Shown piece by piece: positions 1 through 7,858 of a stretch of 64,000 nucleotides of DNA. This DNA comes from Chryseobacterium daecheongense (GTDB taxonomy: Bacteria; Bacteroidota; Bacteroidia; Flavobacteriales; Weeksellaceae): assembly GCF_003729955.1 (NCBI RefSeq), contig NZ_RJTX01000001.1, forward strand, positions 744,001 through 808,000, given 5' to 3'. Each line of letters begins with the position of its first letter. Within the stretch, counting starts at the first letter, position 1. Made by a program: the position numbers and the translations under genes. The notes beneath the pieces were generated by a model, which made no database searches, was not told the origin of the DNA, and was given only the letters and a program-made list of their open reading frames with translations.

Positions 1-554
1 TCACTGGTGGAGACCAACTTAGGCTTACTTCCATCCTTGGGGGAACAAGATTTCATGATACTATTTTACTGAAATACCAGGAGCAGGATTTTATCTATTC
101 CGGGACTTCTGCCGGAGCTGCCGCTGCTTCTGAAAATATGATTTACCAGGGGAGCAGCTCTGAAGCTTTGCTGAAAGGGGAAATCAAAACCACACAAGGT
201 TTGGGTCTTATTGATAATGTGATCATTGATACCCATTTTGTACAAAGGGGAAGAATTGGACGTCTTTTCCAGGCTGTGGTGAACAATCCCAGAACATTAG
301 GAATAGGATTAGGAGAAGATACTGGACTTTTTATTCATAATGATGTTATGACGGCGGTAGGTTCCGGGCTTGTGATCATTGTGGACGGAAGGTTTATTAA
401 AGATACCAATCTAACGAACATTAACCTGGGAGAGCCAATTTCTATTGATAACTTAACGGTTCATGTGATGTCTATGAATGATCACTATGATCTTACTACG
501 AGAGCATTAACTATCGAGAATTCACAGTTCAATCCTATTCCTCAAGACAAGTAA
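1..554 (+). CDS. cphB: Cyanophycinase, C-terminal part (5' end outside window)
   Basis: The open frame runs in from the window edge. Cyanophycinase (peptidase family S51) is a cytoplasmic serine exopeptidase that cuts the Asp/Arg storage polymer cyanophycin into beta-Asp-Arg dipeptides. Visible here are the stretch FTGGDQLRLTSILGGT and the nucleophile elbow GTSAGAAAAS, whose Ser lies near base 108, followed by the D-T-H-F-x-Q-R-x-R motif with the catalytic-region His. The N-terminal part is missing, so full length cannot be judged. The next gene encodes the dipeptide-cleaving isoaspartyl peptidase, which strongly supports the assignment. A cyanophycin synthetase gene may lie just upstream of the window, but that is inference. 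Confidence 0.88.
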   Translation, partial: TGGDQLRLTSILGGTRFHDTILLKYQEQDFIYSGTSAGAAAASENMIYQGSSSEALLKGEIKTTQGLGLIDNVIIDTHFVQRGRIGRLFQAVVNNPRTLGIGLGEDTGLFIHNDVMTAVGSGLVIIVDGRFIKDTNLTNINLGEPISIDNLTVHVMSMNDHYDLTTRALTIENSQFNPIPQDK

Positions 555-558
555 AATA

Positions 559-583
559 TAAATGATAAATTAAATATCATTTA
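559..583. repeat. 9-bp inverted repeat between cyanophycinase and iaaA
   Basis: Arms TAAATGATA (559-567) and TATCATTTA (575-583) are perfect inverted copies around a 7-nt loop. There is no T tract after it, so it is not a clear terminator. It may be an mRNA hairpin between two cotranscribed genes or an operator. AT-rich composition makes chance possible. Confidence 0.35.
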
Positions 584-605
584 TCATTCATCAACTATAT
601 TATTT

Positions 606-1448
606 ATGAAAATAATCATCCACGGTGGCTTTTTCTCAGAAAGCGAACAAAGCAATGAAGTGAAAATTGCCAAGCAAAATTCTTTACAAAAAATAGCTTA
701 TCAGGCTTTCGAATACCTTCAGTCTAATTCTGCCATTGATACGGTGGCTTATGCTGTATCTTTACTGGAAGATGATGAGCTGTATAATGCAGGAATAGGT
801 TCCCAGATTCAAAGTGATGGTGTTATTCGTATGAGTGCGGCAATCATGGATGGGGAAACTCAGAAATTAAGTGGTGTGATTAATATACAGAATGTAAAAA
901 ACCCCGTTTTTGTCGCTAAAGAGCTGATAAAAGAAGATGACAGGGTTCTTGGCGGAAGCGGAGCTAAAAAATATGCTTCAGAACATGGCTTTGAAGATTT
1001 TTCAACAGAAATACCTCAGCGGAGAAAGGAATATGAAGCTAAGCTAAATAATGGCGGAAAAGGAACTGTAGGCTGTGTTGCAATCGATAAAAACGGAAAG
1101 TTAGCCGTTGCTACTTCCACCGGGGGAAAAGGTTTTGAAATCCCGGGAAGAATTTCAGATTCTGCCACGGTTGCAGGAAATTATGCCAATTCTTTTTGTG
1201 CAGTAAGCTGTACCGGTGTTGGTGAAGACATTGTAAGCAATGCTACCGCTACGAAGATTGTGACTAGAGTGACAGATGGAATGAGCCTGGAAAATGCTTT
1301 TAATAAAACTTTTGAAGAACTGAAAACCATTGACGGATTTGCCGGAGCAATTGCCATTGACAAGGACGGAAATGTATACCATAAGGACTCCTATCCTACC
1401 ATGGTTTTTGCCAGCTTCGACGGGAAAACCTTCGAAGTATTCCAATAA
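606..1448 (+). CDS. iaaA: Isoaspartyl peptidase / L-asparaginase (Ntn hydrolase)
   Basis: This Ntn-hydrolase of the plant-type asparaginase family (about 280 residues, slightly short) hydrolyses beta-aspartyl dipeptides and Asn. The precursor self-cleaves before a Thr that becomes the N-terminal nucleophile: the motif NGGKGTVGCVA places it at Thr154. The TSTGG stretch at about 170-174 forms part of the substrate pocket. The N-terminal IHGG motif is also present. It lies 51 bp after cyanophycinase, and the two form the known route from cyanophycin to beta-Asp-Arg to free Asp and Arg. It is cytoplasmic, with no signal peptide. Confidence 0.93.
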   Translation: MKIIIHGGFFSESEQSNEVKIAKQNSLQKIAYQAFEYLQSNSAIDTVAYAVSLLEDDELYNAGIGSQIQSDGVIRMSAAIMDGETQKLSGVINIQNVKNPVFVAKELIKEDDRVLGGSGAKKYASEHGFEDFSTEIPQRRKEYEAKLNNGGKGTVGCVAIDKNGKLAVATSTGGKGFEIPGRISDSATVAGNYANSFCAVSCTGVGEDIVSNATATKIVTRVTDGMSLENAFNKTFEELKTIDGFAGAIAIDKDGNVYHKDSYPTMVFASFDGKTFEVFQ

Positions 1449-1481
1449 TTTTAACAATATTTTATAATTCGGTTTATTTTT

Positions 1482-1499
1482 TTGGCACGTATTTTACAT
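1482..1499 (+). promoter_or_regulatory. Possible sigma-54 type -24/-12 promoter
   Basis: TTGGCACG (1482-1489) matches the -24 element, and the -12 position, 10 nt after the GG, reads TTTTACAT, with AC where GC is usual. The start point would be near 1508, about 40 nt before the small gene at 1547. The -24 half is excellent; the -12 half has one key mismatch. Confidence 0.45.
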
Positions 1500-1546
1500 G
1501 ATACTCTATAACAAATTTTAATATTATTAACTAAAAATTGGAAATC

Positions 1547-1783
1547 ATGGGAAATAAAACAAATGGCTTATTGGCTTTATTAGGTTTAGGTGCATTAGCA
1601 TACTGGAAATATAAAAAATCAACTCCTGAACAGCAACAGGCGGTAAAAGACAAGATCAATACGGCAAAAGACAATATTAACAAATGGGGAAATGATCTTA
1701 AAAGCAAAGCCAATGAAGTAGCTTCTCAGGTTCAGAACAAAGTTGATGAGGTAAAAACAAAGACCGAGGATTCTATCAATTAA
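1547..1783 (+). CDS. Small membrane-anchored helical protein (YtxH-like)
   Basis: This protein of 78 residues starts at ATG 1547; an in-frame TTG at 1538 is less likely. After an N-terminal hydrophobic segment (LLALLGLGALAYWKY) comes a long Lys/Glu/Asn-rich amphipathic helix with repeats such as DKINTAKDNINKW and VQNKVDEVKTKTED. This layout is typical of small YtxH/apolipophorin-like stress proteins of flavobacteria, whose function is not defined. It stands alone between a possible sigma-54 promoter and a strong terminator, so it is probably monocistronic. No catalytic residues are seen. Confidence 0.75.
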   Translation: MGNKTNGLLALLGLGALAYWKYKKSTPEQQQAVKDKINTAKDNINKWGNDLKSKANEVASQVQNKVDEVKTKTEDSIN

Positions 1784-1812
1784 GATTTAGTTTTTTTTAA
1801 CATTCATATATT

Positions 1813-1848
1813 AAAAAAGTCATCATAATGTTTATGATGACTTTTTTT
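1813..1848. terminator. Bidirectional rho-independent terminator
   Basis: The arms AAAGTCATCATAA and TTTATGATGACTTT form a long perfect hairpin, with A and T tracts on both sides. It serves the small gene on the plus strand and the methyltransferase on the minus strand; the stop codon of the latter lies inside it. Confidence 0.85.
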
Positions 1849-2632
1849 GTGCCGTTAATGCATAGACCAACGGTATTTTATTTCCGAACTGCGGTATTCT
1901 CCATTTTCCTTTCTCAAATTCTTCCACATGTTTAAAACAAGGATAAGGAGACCAGTCTAATTCCTGGAATTCCTTTAATACTAAACCACCATTAAGCAAA
2001 TTCTGAAGAACTTCTGCCAACGAATGATTCCACATCACATACTCCTGAACAATATCTGCTGAAAAATCTGCATACGTTCCTTCATACGTTTCCACAATAG
2101 GCTTTTCATTGAAATAGTTATAGGCAACTCCTTTAAAATCATCATCAAACATCCAGACAACAGGATGAAATTCTGCCATAATGAATTGTCCTCCCGGTTT
2201 CAAAAAATGACTAATCACTTTCGCCCATTTTTCCAGATCCGGAAGCCAACCGATCGTGCCGTAACTGGTAAAAACCATATCAAACTTTTGGTCCAGTACA
2301 TTTGGGAGATCATAAACATCCGAACAGATAAATTCCGTATCAGTATGACATTGCTGAGCCAGATCTTTTGCTGCATCTATCGCTTTATCGGACAAATCTA
2401 TTCCGGTAACTTTTGCGCCTAATCTTGACAGGGAAATGGAATCCTGCCCGAAATGACATTGAAGATGCAAAATACTTTTTCCGGTTATATCTCCTAAAAG
2501 TTCAAGCTCAACAGAGTTTAAAGAGCTTCTTCCCTTTAAAAATTCATCCACAAAATAGAAATCCGATTTCAGATGAGGCTCTACTTTGGCATTCCAGGAG
2601 CTTTTATTGATTTCAAGATAGTTTTCTTCCAT
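1832..2632 (-). CDS. Class I SAM-dependent methyltransferase
   Basis: This protein of 266 residues has a Rossmann-type methyltransferase core. Motif I is a variant (LHLQCHFGQDSISLSRLG, about residues 55-72) followed by the acidic loop VTGIDLS and the SDVYDLP and KPGGQFIMAEFHP motifs. In this family the product transfers a methyl group from S-adenosylmethionine to a small molecule; the substrate cannot be read from sequence. It lies 15 bp after a lipoprotein gene that itself follows the PH/SHOCT gene by 15 bp, so the three could be one transcript. No signal peptide is seen, so it is cytoplasmic. Confidence 0.85.
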   Translation of the reverse strand: MEENYLEINKSSWNAKVEPHLKSDFYFVDEFLKGRSSLNSVELELLGDITGKSILHLQCHFGQDSISLSRLGAKVTGIDLSDKAIDAAKDLAQQCHTDTEFICSDVYDLPNVLDQKFDMVFTSYGTIGWLPDLEKWAKVISHFLKPGGQFIMAEFHPVVWMFDDDFKGVAYNYFNEKPIVETYEGTYADFSADIVQEYVMWNHSLAEVLQNLLNGGLVLKEFQELDWSPYPCFKHVEEFEKGKWRIPQFGNKIPLVYALTAQKKSS

Positions 2633-2647
2633 TAGTTCGTACTTTAT

Positions 2648-3016
2648 TTATTCCGTTTTAAACCCTAAGATATCAAACTTATTTTTAGCCGGATTATATT
2701 TAAGTCTTATATCTACTTTTTGAAATCCATTATTTAAAATCAGGACATTATCTGCCTGAAAATCACCATAAGGATATTCTAAATCTCCGGATATTATCTG
2801 AAAGCTAAAATTGGAATTTTGGTTTTTTAATTCTTTAATTTTTTGCTTTAAGCCTTCCCCAACAAAAACTATATTATGAGTCGATCTGATACTTGGAGGA
2901 TCTAGATTTAGCAATTCTTTTCCAACAGCCATAATTTTCTTTTCTCTATTTTCTGATGTACAATACAATAAAAACAAAGAAAGAACAATTAATAATATTT
3001 TGGATTTCATTTTCAA
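2648..3016 (-). CDS. Small lipoprotein of unknown function
   Basis: This protein of 122 residues begins with a lipoprotein signal peptide ending in the lipobox LLYC, with the Cys at about residue 19. A second ATG two codons in (MKSK) would also give a valid start. The mature part is mixed alpha/beta and ends with KNKFDILGFKTE, as in small cystatin-like lipoproteins that carry a modified residue near a C-terminal strand, but I recognise no family. It lies 15 bp from both neighbours in a tight minus-strand cluster. Confidence 0.75.
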   Translation of the reverse strand: MKMKSKILLIVLSLFLLYCTSENREKKIMAVGKELLNLDPPSIRSTHNIVFVGEGLKQKIKELKNQNSNFSFQIISGDLEYPYGDFQADNVLILNNGFQKVDIRLKYNPAKNKFDILGFKTE

Positions 3017-3031
3017 TCTTCAGTATCAGAT

Positions 3032-3568
3032 TTACAATTTTTTAAGCAATTTTTTCTTTTGTTCATTAAATTCTTCCTCAGTTAATACACCACCGTCTTT
3101 AAGCCTCCCTAATTGTTCTAACTGGTCTAAAACACTAGGTTCAGGCTTGTTTTGGAAGTATTCTTTGGGACGGGACATGAAATCCCTTACTCTTTCGCAG
3201 AATAGTTCGGCTTCGTATTTTCCTACGCCATCGATTTCAACAATATTTCCCGAAATATGAACATCTATGGAAGCCAACATAAATTCCGTTTCATACTGTA
3301 TGGAAGTTACTTTATCATAAGAATAATCTTCCACCTTCAATCCATACAAAAATTCCTTATCCAGGAAAATCAGCCTTCTATCTGTAGCCACCAAAAGAAT
3401 GTGATGATTGGAGATTTTATTCCTTCCTTCTACCAGATATACGATTTTTTCGTCTTCTGAAAGCACATTCGGAAGTTCACGAATTTCTTTTCTGGCAAAA
3501 AACGTAGGATTGATATCTAATTTTTCCAGCTCTTCTCTGATTTCATCAAGCCTTGATTTCCCACTCAT
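3032..3568 (-). CDS. PH domain protein with C-terminal SHOCT domain
   Basis: This protein of 178 residues consists of a short N-terminal helix, a bacterial PH-like domain (about 40-135; strands such as ILLVATDRRLIFLDKEFLYG and the KVTSIQYE segment) and a C-terminal SHOCT helix pair (LEQLGRLKDGGVLTEEEFNEQK, about 148-170). Bacterial PH domains of this YokE-like type are not proven lipid binders; SHOCT is a short oligomerisation module often found at protein ends. No signal peptide or membrane segment is seen. It leads the possible three-gene transcript with the lipoprotein and methyltransferase. Confidence 0.85.
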   Translation of the reverse strand: MSGKSRLDEIREELEKLDINPTFFARKEIRELPNVLSEDEKIVYLVEGRNKISNHHILLVATDRRLIFLDKEFLYGLKVEDYSYDKVTSIQYETEFMLASIDVHISGNIVEIDGVGKYEAELFCERVRDFMSRPKEYFQNKPEPSVLDQLEQLGRLKDGGVLTEEEFNEQKKKLLKKL

Positions 3569-3631
3569 ACCTTTATATTTTAGAGGTTATAATTTTTGAT
3601 GGTAAATTACTCTTTTTTTAAACACCCTGAT

Positions 3632-4291
3632 TTATTTCGCCGAAATTCCTCCGGGAATTACGACGGATGAATAAAGACAATACAGCTCCCATCCTAATGA
3701 TTCGTATAACAGTTTACCTTCTTGTGTGGCTACCAGAAAATTATTGAAAACACCTTTTGACAAAGCTATGTTCTCAAGCTCTTTCATTACAATTGTGGCT
3801 AAACCTTTTCTTCTATGATCATTTTCAGTGGAGATCCTGTCATAAACCGCCAAATCATCTACAAGAACTACACGTCCTATGCAGGCCAATTCTCTATTTT
3901 TTGTAAGAATTTTAACGGTGTGGGTGAAATTATATTGACCAAATTCTAATATATACTCAGGTTCAAGATCAATATTAATCGGTTTCATGGGTCCACAACA
4001 AGTCATCATATATCCCTGCGCCTGATGGATCCATTTTTCAGGAATGCGATCTTTAAATTCTTCAAAAGGAGCACAGACTTTTAGGAAAATCCAGGGATCA
4101 TTAATGGTTCCCGCCAATTGAAAGAAATCATCAGTAAGCCTGGGAAATACATAACGTATTTTTTGCTTTTCGTCACCTACATTTACTTTAAATCCTGATT
4201 GATATGGTTCGGGTAAAGGCAATTCTCTGGATAAAGACCAGCCTTTGAGCCATTTTTCAACAATATTTATTATGGAAACTTCTTTTTTCAC
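3632..4291 (-). CDS. GNAT family N-acetyltransferase
   Basis: This protein of 219 residues has the acetyl-CoA binding loop in the C-terminal half: STENDHRRKGLATIVMKELE, where R-R-K-G-L-A is the Q/R-x-x-G-x-G/A pyrophosphate loop, followed by the F-L-V-A-T and LYESLGWELY strands typical of the fold. The N-terminal 100 residues are less typical and include a C-C-G-P segment. The substrate is unknown. It lies 63 bp upstream of the PH/SHOCT gene and is probably a separate unit or the head of that cluster. Confidence 0.82.
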   Translation of the reverse strand: MKKEVSIINIVEKWLKGWSLSRELPLPEPYQSGFKVNVGDEKQKIRYVFPRLTDDFFQLAGTINDPWIFLKVCAPFEEFKDRIPEKWIHQAQGYMMTCCGPMKPINIDLEPEYILEFGQYNFTHTVKILTKNRELACIGRVVLVDDLAVYDRISTENDHRRKGLATIVMKELENIALSKGVFNNFLVATQEGKLLYESLGWELYCLYSSVVIPGGISAK

Positions 4292-4340
4292 GCAGGGTAT
4301 TGACGAGCTAAGAGATGAATTTGTTTCTGTACTAAAATAT

Positions 4341-5408
4341 TTAATACCCCGGACTCGTTTCTACAATTAAGGTCTTAGGTAAAAGCTGCTTTAATTTTTT
4401 GACATTTTCCGGGGAGATTTTATTCCCTGCTATAGATAAAAGTTCTAATTTTTTCAGCCTTTCAATCCCCGTCGGTAAATCTTCCAATTGACCGTCATTC
4501 AGCACCAAAGTCACTAAGTTTTCCAATTTATAAATTTCCAGTAAAGATGGATTTGAAAGTTTACTTCCTGTAAGATCCAAAGAGCGCAATTTTTTTAATT
4601 TTCCTATTCCAGGGGGAATGGTTTCAATTACGTTTTGCTTGAGGTCTAAATACTTTAAGTTTTCCAGTTCATAGAGTTCTTTTGGGAATACTTTCAGCTT
4701 ATTTCTTACTATTTCAACAGATTCTAACTTTTTAAGTTTAGAAAATGTTGAAGGAAGGCTTTCTAATGAATTGTATGACAGATCTAATTCTACTAAGCTT
4801 TCTAAATCCCCTACTTCTGACGGCAATTTTTTCAAATTATTGGATTGAAGGGTCAATCGTTCCAATTTTTTCAAATTACCTATAGAAGCCGGTAGATACA
4901 GGTCTTTAAAAACCTGCTTTTCACTTGTAATTGCTCCGCCCCAATACAAGCTCTTGGAAAGCTTCAGTGTCTTCAGATTATGCAGATTACCAAGCTCATT
5001 AGGAAACTGATCTATTTTATAGCTTAAAAATTCAAAATATTCCAGATTCGGAATTTTAAAAATTTCTTTTGGAATTTCAACAAACTCATTAGAATTGATT
5101 GAAATAGCTTTCAAATTTTGAAGACTTGAAAATTCTTTAGGGAATGTAGCAACACTTCCTCCTTTTAAAGAAAAGTTGATTAACCCTTTCAGGTTCCCTA
5201 TTTTACTAGGAATTTCTCTAAAATCCTGTTCACCATCAATCATAAGACTTTTGACATTCCAGGAAAAAACTTTCTCAGGAATTTCATGGGCATCATATAA
5301 TTTGACGTCATCAGATTCCGTCACCTGACCTGCTGGAGGTGGTGGCGGCATTTGTGCATTGATATTAAAAAAAATTACAGTAAGGAGAGGTATTAGTTTT
5401 TTTTTCAT
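4341..5408 (-). CDS. Secreted leucine-rich repeat protein
   Basis: This protein of 355 residues has a signal peptide (MKKKLIPLLTVIFFNINA) followed by a Pro-rich stretch MPPPPPAG, then about a dozen leucine-rich repeats of about 23 residues with the pattern LxxLxxLxLxxNxLxxLPxxxxx. The repeats start near residue 50 and run almost to the end. LRR solenoids are protein-binding scaffolds; the partner is unknown. I see no enzymatic domain. No clear C-terminal T9SS sorting signal is visible. It begins 2 bp after the hisS stop codon, so it is probably cotranscribed with hisS, an odd pairing. Confidence 0.88.
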   Translation of the reverse strand: MKKKLIPLLTVIFFNINAQMPPPPPAGQVTESDDVKLYDAHEIPEKVFSWNVKSLMIDGEQDFREIPSKIGNLKGLINFSLKGGSVATFPKEFSSLQNLKAISINSNEFVEIPKEIFKIPNLEYFEFLSYKIDQFPNELGNLHNLKTLKLSKSLYWGGAITSEKQVFKDLYLPASIGNLKKLERLTLQSNNLKKLPSEVGDLESLVELDLSYNSLESLPSTFSKLKKLESVEIVRNKLKVFPKELYELENLKYLDLKQNVIETIPPGIGKLKKLRSLDLTGSKLSNPSLLEIYKLENLVTLVLNDGQLEDLPTGIERLKKLELLSIAGNKISPENVKKLKQLLPKTLIVETSPGY

Positions 5409-5410
5409 GA

Positions 5411-6763
5411 TTAATTGTTCAAAAATTCTTCCAAAGAAACCGTTTTCTGTTCTCCTATTTCAAGATTTTTGTAGGTAACCGTTCTGTTTTTAATTTCTTC
5501 TTCGCCCAAGAATACAAGGTTCCTGATTCCTTTCTTTTCTGCATAGGTGAATTGCTTATTCAGCTTAGCATTTTCAGGGTATAATTCAGCAGCTATGCCT
5601 TTTTCTCTTAATTGAATGATCAGTTTCAATGCTTCTAAAGCTTCTTCCCCTCCGAAATTGGCAAACAGATATTCTACCTTTGAAGTAGCTTCCTCCGGGA
5701 ATAGCCCTAATTCTTCCATTACCAGATAAATTCTGTCTAATCCGAAAGAGATTCCGATTCCCGGAATGTTTTTTACTCCGAAAACTTCCGTAAGGTTGTC
5801 ATATCTTCCACCCCCTCCGATAGAGCCCATCTGCACTTCATCGGCTTTCACTTCGAAGATCGCTCCGGTATAATAATCCAGTCCTCTAGCTAATGTAATA
5901 TTGAAAACCAAATTCTGAATGTCCACCCCAAGACTTAAAGACTGGGTAAGAACAAATTCCAGTTCTTCTACCCCTTTTAGACCGATCTCATTCCCTGCGA
6001 ATTTTTCTTTAAGCTGAAGAAGGTTTTCCAGAGCATCATCTGACTGAGTGAATAAGAAATCCAGTTTATCGATAGACTCCTGACTAATCTGTCTTTCCAA
6101 TAATTCTTTTACTACTCCTTCTTTCCCGATTTTATCAAGCTTATCCAGAGCTACTGTAAAATCAATAAGTTTATCTGTAATGCCGGCGTATTCAGCCAAC
6201 CCGGAAAGAATCTTCCTGTTATTGACATGAATGGTTACCGGAACTTTTAGATCTGAAAATGATTTTAGATATAGCTGAACCAACTCCACTTCCTGGAAAA
6301 GACTTTCGCTTCCCACGACATCCGCATCACATTGGTAAAACTCTCTGAATCTTCCTTTTTGTGGGCGGTCTGCTCTCCAAACCGGCTGGATCTGGTAGCG
6401 TTTGAAAGGAAATGTCAGCTGATGATGATTCATAGCCACAAATCTTGCAAAAGGTACGGTAAGGTCATAACGAAGAGCTTTATCTGAAATCTGGGAAGTT
6501 AACTTCTGATGATTTTTATTTTCCCAATCTTCCTGATTCACTTTTGAGGTATAATCTCCTGAGTTTAATATTTTAAAGATCAGGCGATCTCCTTCTTCTC
6601 CATATTTTCCCGTCAATGTAGAAAGATTTTCAAAGCTAGGTGTTTCCAATGGCTGAAATCCGAATAATTCGAAATTCTTCTGTAAAGTATTGATGATATA
6701 TCTCCTTCTTGAAACTTCTAACGCGGTAAAATCTCTCGTCCCTTTAGCTAAACTTGGCTTCAT
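5411..6763 (-). CDS. hisS: Histidyl-tRNA synthetase
   Basis: This class II aminoacyl-tRNA synthetase of 450 residues charges tRNA-His in the cytoplasm. Signatures in order: the N-terminal KGTRDF, motif 2 as [15 protein letters not shown] (about 136-150), the histidine-binding [13 protein letters not shown], the GGGRYDNL loop, motif 3 with [10 protein letters not shown], and a C-terminal anticodon-binding domain (about 365-450). The length is normal for the bacteroidal form. A TATTTTTG box (complement of 6789-6796) lies upstream, but I see no matching -33 element. The LRR gene follows 2 bp downstream. Confidence 0.97.
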   Translation of the reverse strand: MKPSLAKGTRDFTALEVSRRRYIINTLQKNFELFGFQPLETPSFENLSTLTGKYGEEGDRLIFKILNSGDYTSKVNQEDWENKNHQKLTSQISDKALRYDLTVPFARFVAMNHHQLTFPFKRYQIQPVWRADRPQKGRFREFYQCDADVVGSESLFQEVELVQLYLKSFSDLKVPVTIHVNNRKILSGLAEYAGITDKLIDFTVALDKLDKIGKEGVVKELLERQISQESIDKLDFLFTQSDDALENLLQLKEKFAGNEIGLKGVEELEFVLTQSLSLGVDIQNLVFNITLARGLDYYTGAIFEVKADEVQMGSIGGGGRYDNLTEVFGVKNIPGIGISFGLDRIYLVMEELGLFPEEATSKVEYLFANFGGEEALEALKLIIQLREKGIAAELYPENAKLNKQFTYAEKKGIRNLVFLGEEEIKNRTVTYKNLEIGEQKTVSLEEFLNN

Positions 6764-6825
6764 TTGTTGTATGTCATTTTGATAAACGCAAAAATAAGGA
6801 ATTGAAAAGAATTTTCTACTATATT

Positions 6826-6860
6826 AAAAAGCCGGAGATATGTTTCTCCGGCTCTTATTC
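6826..6860 (-). terminator. Rho-independent terminator after the HRDC gene
   Basis: GCCGGAGA and TCTCCGGC form an 8-bp stem around a short loop. Read on the minus strand it is followed by CTTTTTAA. It separates the ssb-HRDC unit from hisS. Confidence 0.8.
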
Positions 6861-6881
6861 AATCATTTGTATGGAATCTCT

Positions 6882-7334
6882 TTATACATTTTCCAGTATT
6901 TCAAGAATCTCTTCACCGTAATTTTCTATTTTGTGCTTTCCAAAACCTTTAATATCCAATAATTCTTCTTTTCTGGCAGGTTTGTATTTGGCAACGGACA
7001 TCAGTTCCTTATTACTCGCAATAAAGTAGGTGGGAAGATTCTGTTCTTTGGCTTTCTCTGCCCTCCACAGCTTTAAAGCATTCAAAATTTTCTCTTCGTC
7101 AACTGTCAGTATATCATTTTCAGCAGAATACTTAACACTCTTGGGTTCTTTGACACTGTTTACTGATCTCTGTTCCTCAAAATACAGAAGCACAGACCAA
7201 TAATTCTCACTATTCACAAAAGCAGTTTCTACTTTTATAATTTCATGAGTTCCCAGGAAATCATCCAGTGATTTCTGATCTTTGTGCAGAAAATCACCGG
7301 ATAATCTTATGGTAAATACTTTTGTTTTCATCAT
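6882..7334 (-). CDS. HRDC domain protein
   Basis: The C-terminal half of this 150-residue protein is an HRDC domain (about 70-148: LKLWRAEKAKEQNLPTYFIA, then LLDIKGFGKHKIENYGEEIL), the small nucleic-acid binding module found at the end of RecQ helicases and RNase D. The N-terminal 65 residues form a short alpha/beta region of unknown type with no helicase or nuclease motif. It is 21 bp downstream of the SSB gene, so a role in DNA metabolism with that SSB is a reasonable inference. recQ itself, with its own HRDC, lies at 27.5 kb. Confidence 0.88.
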   Translation of the reverse strand: MMKTKVFTIRLSGDFLHKDQKSLDDFLGTHEIIKVETAFVNSENYWSVLLYFEEQRSVNSVKEPKSVKYSAENDILTVDEEKILNALKLWRAEKAKEQNLPTYFIASNKELMSVAKYKPARKEELLDIKGFGKHKIENYGEEILEILENV

Positions 7335-7355
7335 TTGTGATTTTGTAATTCAAAT

Positions 7356-7688
7356 TTATTTACCTCCCAGAAGCAGAATTTCGTCTACTCTTATTTCTGT
7401 AATATACTTCTTCACCCCGTCTTTATCGTCATACGATCTGTAGGTAAGTTTTCCTTCTATCGCAATCTCCTTTCCTTTAGGAACATACTTTTGAAAGATT
7501 TCCGCTACTTTTCCGAAAGCGACCAGATTGTGCCATTGTGTTTCTTCTACCTTTTCGCCTTTTGCATTTGTGTAATAATCGCTGGTTGCTAAAGACACAC
7601 TTGCTTTTACATTTCCGCTATCGAAGTTGACCATTTCTACTTCTTTTCCTGTGTAACCGATTAATGTTACTTTGTTTCTTAGTGACAT
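7356..7688 (-). CDS. ssb: Single-stranded DNA-binding protein, short form
   Basis: This protein of 110 residues is essentially one OB fold: NKVTLIGYTGKEVEM, TQWHNLVAFGKVAEI and a conserved KGKEIAIEGKLTYRSYDDKDG segment, all typical of SSB. It ends directly after the fold (EILLLGGK) and lacks the acidic D-D-x-P-F tail that main bacterial SSBs use to recruit partner proteins. It may therefore be a second, specialised SSB. It is divergent from the arginase-family gene and cotranscribed with the HRDC gene. Confidence 0.92.
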   Translation of the reverse strand: MSLRNKVTLIGYTGKEVEMVNFDSGNVKASVSLATSDYYTNAKGEKVEETQWHNLVAFGKVAEIFQKYVPKGKEIAIEGKLTYRSYDDKDGVKKYITEIRVDEILLLGGK

Positions 7689-7813
7689 AACTTTTATTTT
7701 TTTAGATTAATAATTCAGATAAGAGACGTTCACTGTTTTCTCAAATCTCTGTTGCAAAGTTGGATGTCTTTTGATGGTCAAGTCGGTAGAAAACTATTTA
7801 AATTCATTTGTAG

Positions 7814-7844
7814 TCGTTTGCAAACGAATAATTCCGTATCTTTG
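7814..7844 (+). promoter_or_regulatory. Promoter and palindromic operator of the arginase-family gene
   Basis: TATCTTTG at 7837-7844 matches the Bacteroidota -7 box TAnnTTTG. Directly upstream lies TCGTTTGCAAACGA (7814-7827), a perfect 14-bp palindrome. Its position, between the -33 and -7 regions, is where a repressor would block the polymerase. The CpG-flanked form resembles LacI/GntR-type sites; no regulator gene is adjacent. Confidence 0.6.
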
Positions 7845-7858
7845 ATAAAATCAGAACC

